Below are positions 24,001-36,000 of a stretch of DNA of 64,000 nt, piece by piece. The DNA is from Portunus trituberculatus (taxonomy: Eukaryota > Arthropoda > Malacostraca > Decapoda > Portunidae). Every line of letters starts with the position of its first letter. Positions within the stretch are counted from its first letter, which is position 1. Location of the stretch: contig NC_059269.1 of NCBI RefSeq assembly GCF_017591435.1, positions 2,395,973-2,459,972 of the forward strand, written 5' to 3'. The notes beneath the pieces were generated by a model. That model saw only the letters and a program-made list of their open reading frames with translations. It ran no database searches and was not told the DNA's origin. Position numbers and translations under genes: made by a program.

Positions 24001-27000
24001 ACCAAACTCAGAAATGCAGGCAAAACACTATATTTGTTAAAACGTCTTATTTATGTGTTTTTAAGGTGTTTTATGAAAAAAAACTATCTCGATTGAAAAT
24101 TGTGCTTATTCGTCATTTTACATTAATTTGCTTCAAAACGATCAAATTGATGAAAACAAGCTAGTATAGAGAATCCAAAGTAAAATTAAGAAAAACGTGT
24201 AATTTTATCAGTTTTTGCTGTTTTCCACCAAAACACAGAAATGCTACGGAAACACACAATTTGTCTAAGGAACTGAAATATGTAGAAAATGGGTTATTTT
24301 GGTGTATTCCAGCGTTTTATGCAACAAAACTCAGAATTGCAGGCAAAACACACTATTTGTCTAAGGAAGTGAAATATGTCAAAAAGAGGTTATTTTGGTG
24401 TATTCCAGCGTTTTATGTAACAAAACTCAGAATTGCAGGGAAAACACACTATTTGTCAAAGGAAGTGAAATATGTCAAAAAGGGGTTATTTTGATGTATT
24501 CCAGCCTTTTATGAACCAAAACTCAGAAATGCAGGCAAAACACAATATATGTCAAAGGAAGTGAAATATGTCAAAAGTGGGTTATTTTAGTGTATTCTAG
24601 CGTTTTATGCACCAAACTCAGAAATGCAGGCAAAACACTATATTTGTTAAAACGTCTTATTTATGTGTTTTAAGGTGTTTTATGAAAAAAAACTATCTCG
24701 ATTGAAAATTGTGCTTATTCGTCATTTTACATTAATTTGCTTCAAAACGATCAAATTGATGAAAACAAGCTAGTATAGAGAATCCAAAGTAAAATTAAGA
24801 AAAACGTGTAATTTTATCAGTTTTTGCTGTTTTCCACCAAAACACAGAAATGCTACGGAAACACACAATTTGTCTAAGGAACTGAAATATGTAGAAAATG
24901 GGTTATTTTGGTGTATTCCAGCGTTTTATGCAACAAAACTCAGAATTGCAGGCAAAACACACTATTTGTCTAAGGAAGTGAAATATGTCAAAAAAGGGTT
25001 ATTTTGGTGTATTCCAGCGTTTTATGTAACAAAACTCAGAATTGCAGGGAAAACACACTATTTGTCAAAGGAAGTGAAATATGTCAAAAAGGGGTTATTT
25101 TGATGTATTCCAGCCTTTTATGAACCAAAACTCAGAAATGCAGGCAAAACACAATATATGTCAAAGGAAGTGAAATATGTCAAAAGTGGGTTATTTTAGT
25201 GTATTCTAGCGTTTTATGCACCAAACTCAGAAATGCAGGCAAAACACTATATTTGTTAAAACGTCTTATTTATGTGTTTTAAGGTGTTTTATGAAAAAAA
25301 ACTATCTCGATTGAAAATTGTGCTTATTCGTCATTTTACATTAATTTGCTTCAAAACGATAAAATTGATGAAAACAAGCTAGTATAGAGAATCCAAAGTA
25401 AAATTAAGAAAAACGTGTAATTTTATCAGATTTGCTGTTTTCCACCAAAACACAGAAATGCTACGGAAACACACAATTTGTCTAAGGAACTGAAATATGT
25501 AGAAAATGGGTTATTTTGGTGTATTCCAGCGTTTTATGCAACAAAACTCAGAATTGCAGGCAAAACACACTATTTGTCTAAGGAAGTGAAATATGTCAAA
25601 AAGGGGTTATTTTGGTGTATTCCAGCGTTTTATGTAACAAAACTCAGAATTGCAGGGAAAACACACTATTTGTCAAAGGAAGTGAAATATGTCAAAAAGG
25701 GGTTATTTTGATGTATTCCAGCCTTTTATGAACCAAAACTCAGAAATGCAGGCAAAACACAATATATGTCAAAGGAAGTGAAATATGTCAAAAGTGGGTT
25801 ATTTTAGTGTATTCTAGCGTTTTATGCACCAAACTCAGAAATGCAGGCAAAACACTATATTTGTTAAAACGTCTTATTTATGTGTTTTAAGGTGTTTTAT
25901 GAAAAAAAACTATCTCGATTGAAAATTGTGCTTATTCGTCATTTTACATTAATTTGCTTCAAAACGATAAAATTGATGAAAACAAGCTAGTATAGAGAAT
26001 CCAAAGTAAAATTAAGAAAAACGTGTAATTTTATCAGTTTTGCTGTTTTCCACCAAAACACAGAAATGCTACGGAAACACACAATTTGTCTAAGGAACTG
26101 AAATATGTAGAAAATGGGTTATTTTGGTGTATTCCAGCGTTTTATGCAACAAAACTCAGAATTGCAGGCAAAACACACTATTTGTCTAAGGAAGTGAAAT
26201 ATGTCAAAAAGGGGTTATTTTGGTGTATTCCAGCGTTTTATGTAACAAAACTCAGAATTGCAGGGAAAACACACTATTTGTCAAAGGAAGTGAAATATGT
26301 CAAAAAGGGGTTATTTTGATGTATTCCAGCCTTTTATGAACCAAAACTCAGAAATGCAGGCAAAACACAATATATGTCAAAGGAAGTGAAATATGTCAAA
26401 AGTGGGTTATTTTAGTGTATTCTAGCGTTTTATGCACCAAACTCAGAAATGCAGGCAAAACACTATATTTGTTAAAACGTCTTATTTATGTGTTTTTAAG
26501 GTGTTTTATGAAAAAAAAACTATCTCGATTGAAAATTGTGCTTATTCGTCATTTTACATTAATTTGCTTCAAAACGATAAAATTGATGAAAACAAGCTAG
26601 TATAGAGAATCCAAAGTAAAATTAAGAAAAACGTGTAATTTTATCAGTTTTTGCTGTTTTCCACCAAAACACAGAAATGCTACGGAAACACACAATTTGT
26701 CTAAGGAACTGAAATATGTAGAAAATGGGTTATTTTGGTGTATTCCAGCGTTTTATGCAACAAAACTCAGAATTGCAGGCAAAACACACTATTTGTCTAA
26801 GGAAGTGAAATATGTCAAAAGGGTTATTTTGATGTATTCCAGCGTTTTATGTAACAAAACTTAGAATTGCAGGGAAAACACACTATTTGTCAAAGGAAGT
26901 GAAATATGTCAAAAGTGGGTTATTTTAGTGTATTCTAGCGTTTTATGCACCAAACTCAGAAATGCAGGCAAAACACTATATTTGTTAAAACGTCTTATTT

Positions 27001-29315
27001 ATGTGTTTTTAAGGTGTTTTATGAAAAAAACTATCTCGATTGAAAATTGTGCTTATTCGTCATTTTACATTAATTTGCTTCAAAACGATAAAATTGATGA
27101 AAACAAGCTAGTATAGAGAATCCAAAGTAAAATTAAGAAAAACGTGTAATTTTATCAGTTTTTGCTGTTTTCCACCAAAACACAGAAATGCTACGGAAAC
27201 ACACAATTTGTCTAAGGAACTGAAATATGTAAAAAATGGGTTATTTTGGTGTATTCCAGCGTTTTATGCAACAAAACTCAGAATTGCAGGCAAAACACAC
27301 TATTTGTCTAAGGAAGTGAAATATGTCAAAAGGGTTATTTTGGTGTATTCCAGCGTTTTATGTAACAAAACTCAGAATTGCAGGGAAAACACACTATTTG
27401 TCAAAGGAAGTGAAATATGTCAAAAAGGGGTTATTTTGATGTATTCCAGCCTTTTATGAACCAAAACTCAGAAATGCAGGCAAAACACAATATATGTCTA
27501 AGGAAGTGAAATATGTCAAAAGTGGGTTATTTTAGTGTATTCTAGCGTTTTATGCACCAAACTCAGAAATGCAGGCAAAACACTATATTTGTTAAAACGT
27601 CTTATTTATGTGTTTTTAAGGTGTTTTATGAAAAAAAACTATCTCGATTGAAAATTGTGCTTATTCGTCATTTTACATTATTTTGCTTCAAAACGATAAA
27701 ATTGATGAAAACAAGCTAGTATAGAGAATCCAAAGTAAAATTAAGAAAAACGTGTAATTTTATCAGTTTTTGCTGTTTTCCACCAAAACACAGAAATGCT
27801 ACGGAAACACACAATTTGTCTAAGGAACTGAAATATGTAGAAAATGGGTTATTTTGGTGTATTCCAGCGTTTTATGCAACAAAACTCAGAATTGCAGGCA
27901 AAACACACTATTTGTCTAAGGAAGTGAAATATGTCAAAAAGGGGTTATTTTGGTGTATTCCAGCGTTTTATGTAACAAAACTCAGAATTGCAGGGAAAAC
28001 ACACTATTTGTCAAAGGAAGTGAAATATGTCAAAAAGGGGTTATTTTGATGTATTCCAGCGTTTTATGAACCAAAACTCAGAAATGCAGGCAAAACACAA
28101 TATATGTCTAAGGAAGTGAAATATGTCAAAAGTGGGTTATTTTAGTGTATTCTAGCGTTTTATGCACCAAACTCAGAAATGCAGGCAAAACACTATATTT
28201 GTTAAAACGTCTTATTTATGTGTTTTAAGGTGTTTTATGAAAAAAAACTATCTCGATTGAAAATTGTGCTTATTCGTCATTTTACATTATTTTGCTTCAA
28301 AACGATAAAATTGATGAAAACAAGCTAGTATAGAGAATCCAAAGTAAAATTAAGAAAAACGTGTAATTTTATCAGTTTTTAGCTGTTTTCCACCAAAACA
28401 CAGAAATGCTACGGAAACACACTATTTGTCTAAGGAACTGAAATATTAAAAGAAAAAAAAAGGGTTATTTTGGTGTATTCCAGCGTTTTATGCAACAAAA
28501 CTCAGAATTGCAGGCAAAACACACTATTTGTCTAAGGAAGTGAAATATGTCAAAAGGGGTTATTTTGGTGTATTCCAGCGTTTTATGTAACAAAACTCAG
28601 AATTGCAGGGAAAACACACTATTTGTCAAAGGAAGTGAAATATGTCAAAAGTGGTTATTTTAGTGTATTCTAGCGTTTTATGCACCAAACTCAGAAATGC
28701 AGGCAAAACACTATATTTGTTAAAATGTCTTATTTATGTGTTTTAAGGTGTTTTATGAAAAAAAAAAACTATCTCGATTGAAAATTGTGCTTATTCGTCA
28801 TTTTACATTATATTGCTTCAAAACGATAAAATTGATGAAAACAAGCTAGTATAGAGAATCCAAAGTAAAATTAAGAAAAACGTGTAATTTTATCAGTTTT
28901 TAGCTGTTTTCCACCAAAACACAGAAATGCTACGGAAACACACAATTTGTCTAAGGAACTGAAATATGTAGAAAATGGGTTATTTTGGTGTATTCCAGTG
29001 TTTTATGCAACAAAATTCAGAATTGCAAGCAAAACACACTATTTTTCTAAAGAAGTTAAATATATCAAAAAGGTGTATTCCAGAGTTTTATGTAACAAAA
29101 CTCAGAATTGCAGGGAAAACACACTATTTCTCTAAGGAAGTGAAATATGTGAAAATGGGTTATTTTGATATATTCTAGCGTTTTATGAACCAAAACACAG
29201 AAATGCAGTCAAAACACAATATATGTCTAAGGAACTGAAATATGTAAAAAATGGGTTATTTTAGTGTATTCTTGCGTTTTATGCAACAAACTGAAAAATA
29301 CAGGCAAAACACTAT
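24001..29315 (+). repeat. Satellite array, forward block: 96-bp monomers in a ~608-bp higher-order unit
   Basis: The GTTATTTTGGTGTATTCCAG start recurs at 24293, 24389, 24485 and 24581, exactly every 96 bp. Four monomers plus a spacer of about 224 bp form a unit of about 608 bp, repeating at 24261, 24870, 25478, 26086, 26697, 27208, 27816, 28426 and 28947. Two units (starting 26697 and 28426) lack one monomer. Copies are nearly identical until the last unit, which decays toward 29315. The spacer has 96-bp-monomer edges around about 160 bp of unrelated sequence. 96 is a multiple of 3, so frames stay open, but I see no real gene. Confidence 0.97.
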
Positions 29316-30010
29316 GGGCCGTACCAAGAGTTGCGAAGGCCAAGGCACGGACCTTCCCTTCGACCAGCAAGACAAAGCCTTCGCCCTTACCTTTAATACG
29401 TACCGAGAGTCGCCGTGGAAGGTAGGGCCGCGAGAGGTCTGCCGCTACCATGAGTTGGTAACAGTTGTTTCGGTATTGGTATGACTGTAATCCGAATTTA
29501 AGCTCCACGAACGACAACAAAACCACAATGCGCGCTGCAAGAATGGAGGAAAGAAGCTTTGACCGGGCCTCGCCACTCACACCCGAACAGCGAATATTGA
29601 TTCTCAATCTTGTAAAAGAGAATAAAGACTTGCAAGACCGCTCAACTAACCCAGCAACCCTTGACAAGAAAAACATTAGCTTGGGAGGAGATCACCAAGT
29701 CATTTAATGCCATTAACATTTTTTAATATTAAGATATTTATAGCTTAATAAAAATTCAATATTTTAGCATCAGCTGGTGCTCAGAGAGAAACTGACTATG
29801 TGAAAAAGAGGCAGGCTCAGGTAGCGAGTAACAAGCCCACATGTGATCAGAGTTATTGAATATCTGCGTACTCAAGCATTCCTTATTGAAAACCTGGCTT
29901 GCCACACACTTAAATAATTATTCTTCTTTTCAAGTTTTGTATATGTATAGCAGTTCTGAATGTTTATTGTTGTTACTCAATTTCACAATGTATTTATAAC
30001 ACGTGTATTC
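29316..30010. other. Non-satellite segment at the satellite orientation switch
   Basis: It begins abruptly GGGCCGTACCAAGAGTTGCG and is higher in GC than the satellite. It holds the Myb/SANT-like fragment and a second possible coding piece near 29770-29860 (after TTTTAG; AQRETDYVKKRQAQ in one frame). The GGGCCGTA start resembles PIF/Harbinger-type termini, a superfamily that carries Myb/SANT-like proteins, but no matching right end was found. Satellite in the opposite orientation resumes at about 30011. Confidence 0.55.
29528..29726 (+). pseudogene. Myb/SANT-like DNA-binding domain fragment (frameshifted)
   Basis: From ATG at 29528 the frame reads to LTPEQRILILNLVKENKDLQ, then DRSTNPATLDKKN; after a one-base frame change near 29675 it continues AWEEITKSFNA and stops. 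The pattern (L.LV...K......T...T...K..AWEEI...FNA) is that of zeste/NAIF1-type Myb/SANT-like DNA-binding domains, which occur in host regulators and in PIF/Harbinger accessory proteins. Only the N-terminal two-thirds of a domain is present. It is alone between opposite satellite blocks. Either the dead end of a transposon or a captured exon; the domain call is fair, the origin is inference. Confidence 0.6.
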
Positions 30011-33000
30011 ATGCATTTTAGAGTGTTGGTGCATAAAAAGCTGAAGTACACAAAAATAATCCGTTTTTGACATATTTCAGTTCCTTAGACAAATAGTATG
30101 TTTTCGTAGCATTTCTGTGTTTTGGTGAAAAAAAAACAAAATTATTAAAATATCACGTTTTTGTAAATTCTACTTTGGATTCTCAATAATAGCTTCTTTT
30201 CAACAATTTTATCGTTTTGAAGCAAAACAAAGTAAAATGAATAAATAAAAATTTTAATCGAGTTTTTTTTTCATAAAACACCTTAAAAAACACATAAATA
30301 AGACGTTTTAACAAATACAGTGTTTTGCTTACATTTTTTAGTCTGGTGCATAAAACGCTAGAATACACCAAAATACTACATTTTTTACATATTTCATTTC
30401 CTTAGACAAATAATGTGTTTTGCCTGGGTTTCTGATTCTTGATGCATAAAACACTGAAATACATCAAAACAACCCATTTTTTTTACATTATTCAGTTCTT
30501 TAGACAAATATTGTTTTGCCTGCAATTTTGAGTTTTGTTGCATAAAACGCTGGAATACACCAAAATAACTCATTTTTTACATATTTCAGTTGATTACACA
30601 TATAGTGTGTTTTGCATGCATTTTAAAGTGTTGGTGCATAAAACGGTAGAGCACACCAAAATAACACGTTTCTGACATATTTCAGTTCCTTAGGCAAATA
30701 CTGTGTTTTACCTGCATTTCTGAGTGTTGATGCATAAAACGCTGAAATACACCAAAACAATCCATTTTTGACATATTTCAGTCTCTTAGACATATATTGT
30801 GTTTTGCCTGCAACTCTGAGTTTTGTTGCATAAAACGCTGGAATACACATAAATAACTCATTTTTTTACATATTTCAGTTGATTACACAATATTGTGTTT
30901 TCCATGCATTTTAGAGTGTTGGTCCATAAAACGATGAAAGACACCAAAATAACCCGTTTTTTACATATTTCAGTTTCTTAGACAAATAGTATGTTTTCGT
31001 TGCATTTCTGTGTTTTGGTGAAAAAACCTAAAAATTATTAAAATATCACGTTTTTGTTAATTCTACGTTGGAATCTCAATAATAGCTTCTTTTCATCAAT
31101 TTTATCGTTTTGAAGCAAAACAAAGTAAAATGACGAATAAGTAAAATTTTTAATCAAGATAGTTTTTTTTCATAAAACACCTTAAAAACACATAAATAAG
31201 ACCATTTAACAAATAACTTGTTTTGCTTGCATTTTTTAGTTTGGTGCATAAAACGCTAGAATACACCCAAATAACCCATATTTGACATGAGTTATTTTGG
31301 TGTATTCCAGTTCCCTAGACAAATTGTGTGTTTGCCTGCATTTCTGAGTGTTGATGCATAAAACACTAAAATACACCAAAACAAATAATTTTTGACATTA
31401 TTCAGTTCCTTAAACAAATATTGTTTTGCCTGCAATTATGAGTTTTGTTGCATAAAATGCTGGAATACACCAAAATAACTCATTTTTTACATATTTCATT
31501 TGATTACACAAAAAGTGTGTTTTGCATGCATTTTAGAGTGTTGGTGCAAAAAACGGTAGAGTTCACCAAAATAACCCGTTTTTGACATAGTTCAGTTTCT
31601 TAGACAAATAGTGGGTTTTGCCTGCATTTCTAAGTGTTGATGCATAAAACGCTGATATACACCAAAACAACCCATTTTTGACATATTTCAGTTCCTTAGG
31701 CAAATATTGTCTTTTCCCTGCAATTCTGAGTTTTCTTGCATAAAACGCTGAAATACACATAGATAACTTATTTTTTACATATTTCAGTTGATTAAACAAA
31801 TTGTGTGTTTTGTATGCATTTTAGAGTGTTGGTGCATAAAACGGTACAGTACACCAAAATAACCCGTTTCTGACATATTTCAGTTACTTAGACAAATAGT
31901 GTGTTTTGCCTGCATTTCTGAGTGTTGATGCATAAAACGCTGAAATACAACAAAACAACCCATTTTTGACATTATTCAGTTCCTTAAACAAATATTTTGT
32001 TTTGCCTACAATTATGATTTTTGTTGCATAAAACGGTGGAATACACCAAAATGACTCATTTTTTACATATTTCATTTGATTACACAAATAGTGTGTTTTG
32101 CATGCATTTTAGAGTGTTTATGCATAAAACGGTAGAGTTCACCAAAATAACCCGTTTTTGACGTAGTTCAGTTTCTTCGACAAATAGTGTGTTTTGCCTG
32201 CATTTCTAAGTGTTGATGCATGAAACGCTGAAATGCACCCAAAAAAACCCATTTTTGACATATTTCAGTTCCTTAGACAAATATTGTGTTTTGCGTGCAA
32301 TTCTGAGTTTTCTTGCATAAAACGCTGAAACACACATAGATAACTTATTTTTTACATATATCAGTTGATTACACAAATTGTGTGTTTTGCATGCATTTAA
32401 GATTGTTAGTGCATAAAACGGTAGAGTACACCAAAATAACCCGTTTCTGACTTATTTCAGTTCCTTAGACAGACAAATAGTGTGTTTTGCATGCATTTCT
32501 GAGTATTGATGCATAAAACGCTGAAATACATTAAAACAATCCATTTTTGACATATTTCAATCTCATAGACTGAATTCTGAATTTTGTTGCATAAAACGCT
32601 GGAATACACATAAATAACTCATTTTTTACATATTTCAGTTGATTACGCAGAGTGTGTTTTCCATGCATTTTAGAGTGTTGGTGCATAAAACGCTTGAGGA
32701 CACCAAAATAACTTGTTTTTGACATATTTCAGTTTCTTAGACAAATAGTATGTTTTCGTTGCATTTCTGTGTTTTGGTGAAAAAAACCTAGAAATTATCA
32801 TATCACGTTTTTGTTAATTCACATTTGGAATCTCAATAATAGCTTCTTTTCATCAATTTATTCGTTTTGAAGCAAAACAAAGTAAAATGACGAATAAATA
32901 AAATTTTTAATCGAGATAGTTTTTTTTCATAAAGTACCTTAAAAACACATAAATAAGACGTGTTAACAAATACATTGTTTAACCTGCATTTTTTAGTTTG

Positions 33001-36000
33001 GTGCTTATAACGCTAGAATACACCAAAATAACCCATTTTTGACATATATCAGTTCATTAGACAAATAGTGTGTTTTGGTTGCTTTTCTGAGTATTGATGC
33101 ATAAAACGCGGAAATATATCAAAACAACCCAATTTTTACATTATTCAGTTTCTTAGACAAATATTGTGTTTTGCCTACAATTCTGAGCTTTGTTGCATAA
33201 AACGCTGGAATACACTAAAATAACTCATTTTTTACATATTTCAGTTAATTACACATATAGTGTGTTTTGCATGCATTTTAGTGTTGGTGCATAAAACGGT
33301 AAAGTACACTAAAATAACCCGTTTCTGACATATTTCAGTTCCTTAGACAAAATAGTGTGTTTTCCCTGCATTTCTGAGTGTTGATTAATAAAACGCTGAA
33401 ATACACCGAAACAACCCATTTTTGACATATTTCAGTTCCTTAGACAAATATTGTGTTTTGCCTGCAATTCTGAGTTTTGTTGCATAAAACGCTGCAATAC
33501 ACATAAATAACTCATTTTTTACATATTTCAGTTGATTACACAAATTCCAGGTATTTTAGTGTTGGTGCATAAAACTCTGGAGAACACAAAAATAACCCGT
33601 TTTTGACATATTTCAGTTTCTTACACAAATTGTGTGTTTTCGTAGCATTTCTGTGTTTTAGTGAAAAAAAAACTAAAATTATTAAAATAATACGTTTTCT
33701 TCATTCTATTTTGGATTCTCAATAATAGCTTCTTTTCATCAATATTATCGTTTTCAAGCAAAACAAATTTTTAATCAAGATAGTTTTTTTTAGTACAACA
33801 CCTTAAAAACACATAAATAAGACGTTTTAACAAATACAGTATTTAACCTGCATTTTTAAGTTTGGTGCATATAACGCTAGAATACACCAAAATAACCCAT
33901 TTTGACATATTTCAGTTCATTAAACAAATAGTGTGTTTTGGTTGCATTTCTGAGTTTTCATGCATAAAACGCTGAAATATATCAAAACAACCCAATTTTA
34001 AATTATTCAGTTCCTTAAACAAATATTGTGTTTTGCCTACAATTCTGAGTTTTGTTGCATAAAAAGCTGGAATACACCAAAATAACTTATTTTTTACATA
34101 TTTCATTTCATTTCACAAATAGTGTGTTTTGCATGCATTTTAGAGTGTTGGTGCATAAAACGGTAGAGTTCACCAAAATAACCCGTTTTTTACATAGTTC
34201 AGTTTCTTGGACAAATAGTGTGTTTTGCCTGCGTTTCTGAGTGTTGATTCATAAAACGCTGAAATACACCAAAACAACCCATTTTTGACATATTTCAGTT
34301 CCTTAGACAAATATTGTGTTTTGCCTGCAATTCTGAGTTTTGTTGCATAAAACGCTGCAATACACATAAATAACTCATTTTTTACATATTTCAGTTGATT
34401 ACACAAATTCCAGGTATTTTAGTGTTGGTGCATAAAACTCTGGAGAACACAAAAATAACCCGTTTTTGACATATTTCAGTTTCTTACACAAATTGTATGT
34501 TTTCGTAGCATTTCTGTGTTTTAGTGAAAAAAAAAAACTAAAAATTATTAAAATAATACGTTTTTCTTCATTCTATTTTGGATTCTCAATAATAGCTTCT
34601 TTTCATCAATATTATCGTTTTCAAGCAAAACAAATTTTTAATCAAGATAGTTTTTTTTTCATACAACACCTTAAAAACACATAAATAAGACGTTTTAACA
34701 AATACAGTATTTAACCTGCATTTTTAAGTTTGGTGCTTATAACGCTAGAATATACCAAAATAACCCATTTCTGACATACATCAGTTCATTAAACAAATAG
34801 TGTGTTTTGGTTGCATTTCTGAGAGTTCATGCATAAAACGCGGAAATATATCAAAACAACCCAATTTTTAAATTATTCAGTTCCTTAAACAAATATTGTG
34901 TTTTGCCTGCAATTCTGAGTTTTGTTGCATAAAACGCAGGAATACACTAAATAATTCATTTTTTACATATTTCATTTGATTACACATATAGTGTGTTTTG
35001 CATGCATTTTAGTGTTGGTGCATACAACGGTAGAGTACATCAAAATAACCCTTTTCTGACATATTTCAGTTCCTTAGACAAATAGTGTGTTTTGCCTGCA
35101 TTTCTGAGTGTTGGTGCATAAAACGCTGAAATACAACAAAACAACCCATTTTTTAAACATTTCAGTCCCTTAGACAAATATTGTGTTTTGCCTGCAATTC
35201 TGAGTTTTGTAGCATAAAACGCTGGAATACACATAAATAACTCATTTTTTACATATTTTAGTTGATTACACAAATAGTGTGTTTTACATGCATTTTAGAG
35301 TGTCAATGCATAAAACGCTGGAATACACCAAAATAACCCGTTTTTGACATATTTCAATTCCTTAGAAAAATAGTATGTTTTCGTAGCATTTCTGTGTTTT
35401 GGTGAAAAAAAAACTAAAAATTATTAAAATATCACGTTTTTGTTAATTCTACTTTGGATTCTCAATAATAGCTTCTTTTCAACAATTTTATCGTTTTGAA
35501 GCAAAACAAAGTAAAATGACGAATAAGTAAAATTTTTAATCAAGAATTTTTTTTTTCATAAAACACCTTAAAAACACATAAATAAGACGTTTTAACAAAT
35601 ACAGTGTTTTGCTTACATTTTTTAGTCTGGTGCATAAATCGCTGGAATACACCAAAACAATCCATTTTTAACATATTTTAGTTCCCTAAACAAATAGTGT
35701 GTTTTGCCTGAGTTTCTGATTGTTGATGCATAAAACATCAAAACAACCCATTTTTGACATTATTCAGTTCTCTAGACAAATATTTTGTTTTGCCTGCAAT
35801 TTTGAGAGTTGTTGCATAAAACGCTTGAATGCACCAAAATAACTCATTTTTTACATATTTCAGTTGATTACAAATATAGTGTGTTTTCCATGCATTTTTA
35901 GAGTGTTGGTGCATAAATCGGTAGTGTACACCAAAATTACCCGTTTCTGACATATTTCAGTTCCTTATACAAATAGTGTGTTTTGCCTGCATTTCTGAGT

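Noticed and set aside
24261..29178. Repeated 77-residue frames as a gene family
   Set aside because: They lack ATG starts in most units (they begin at TTG), repeat with the satellite and end at the spacer; kept only as a hypothesis in the findings.
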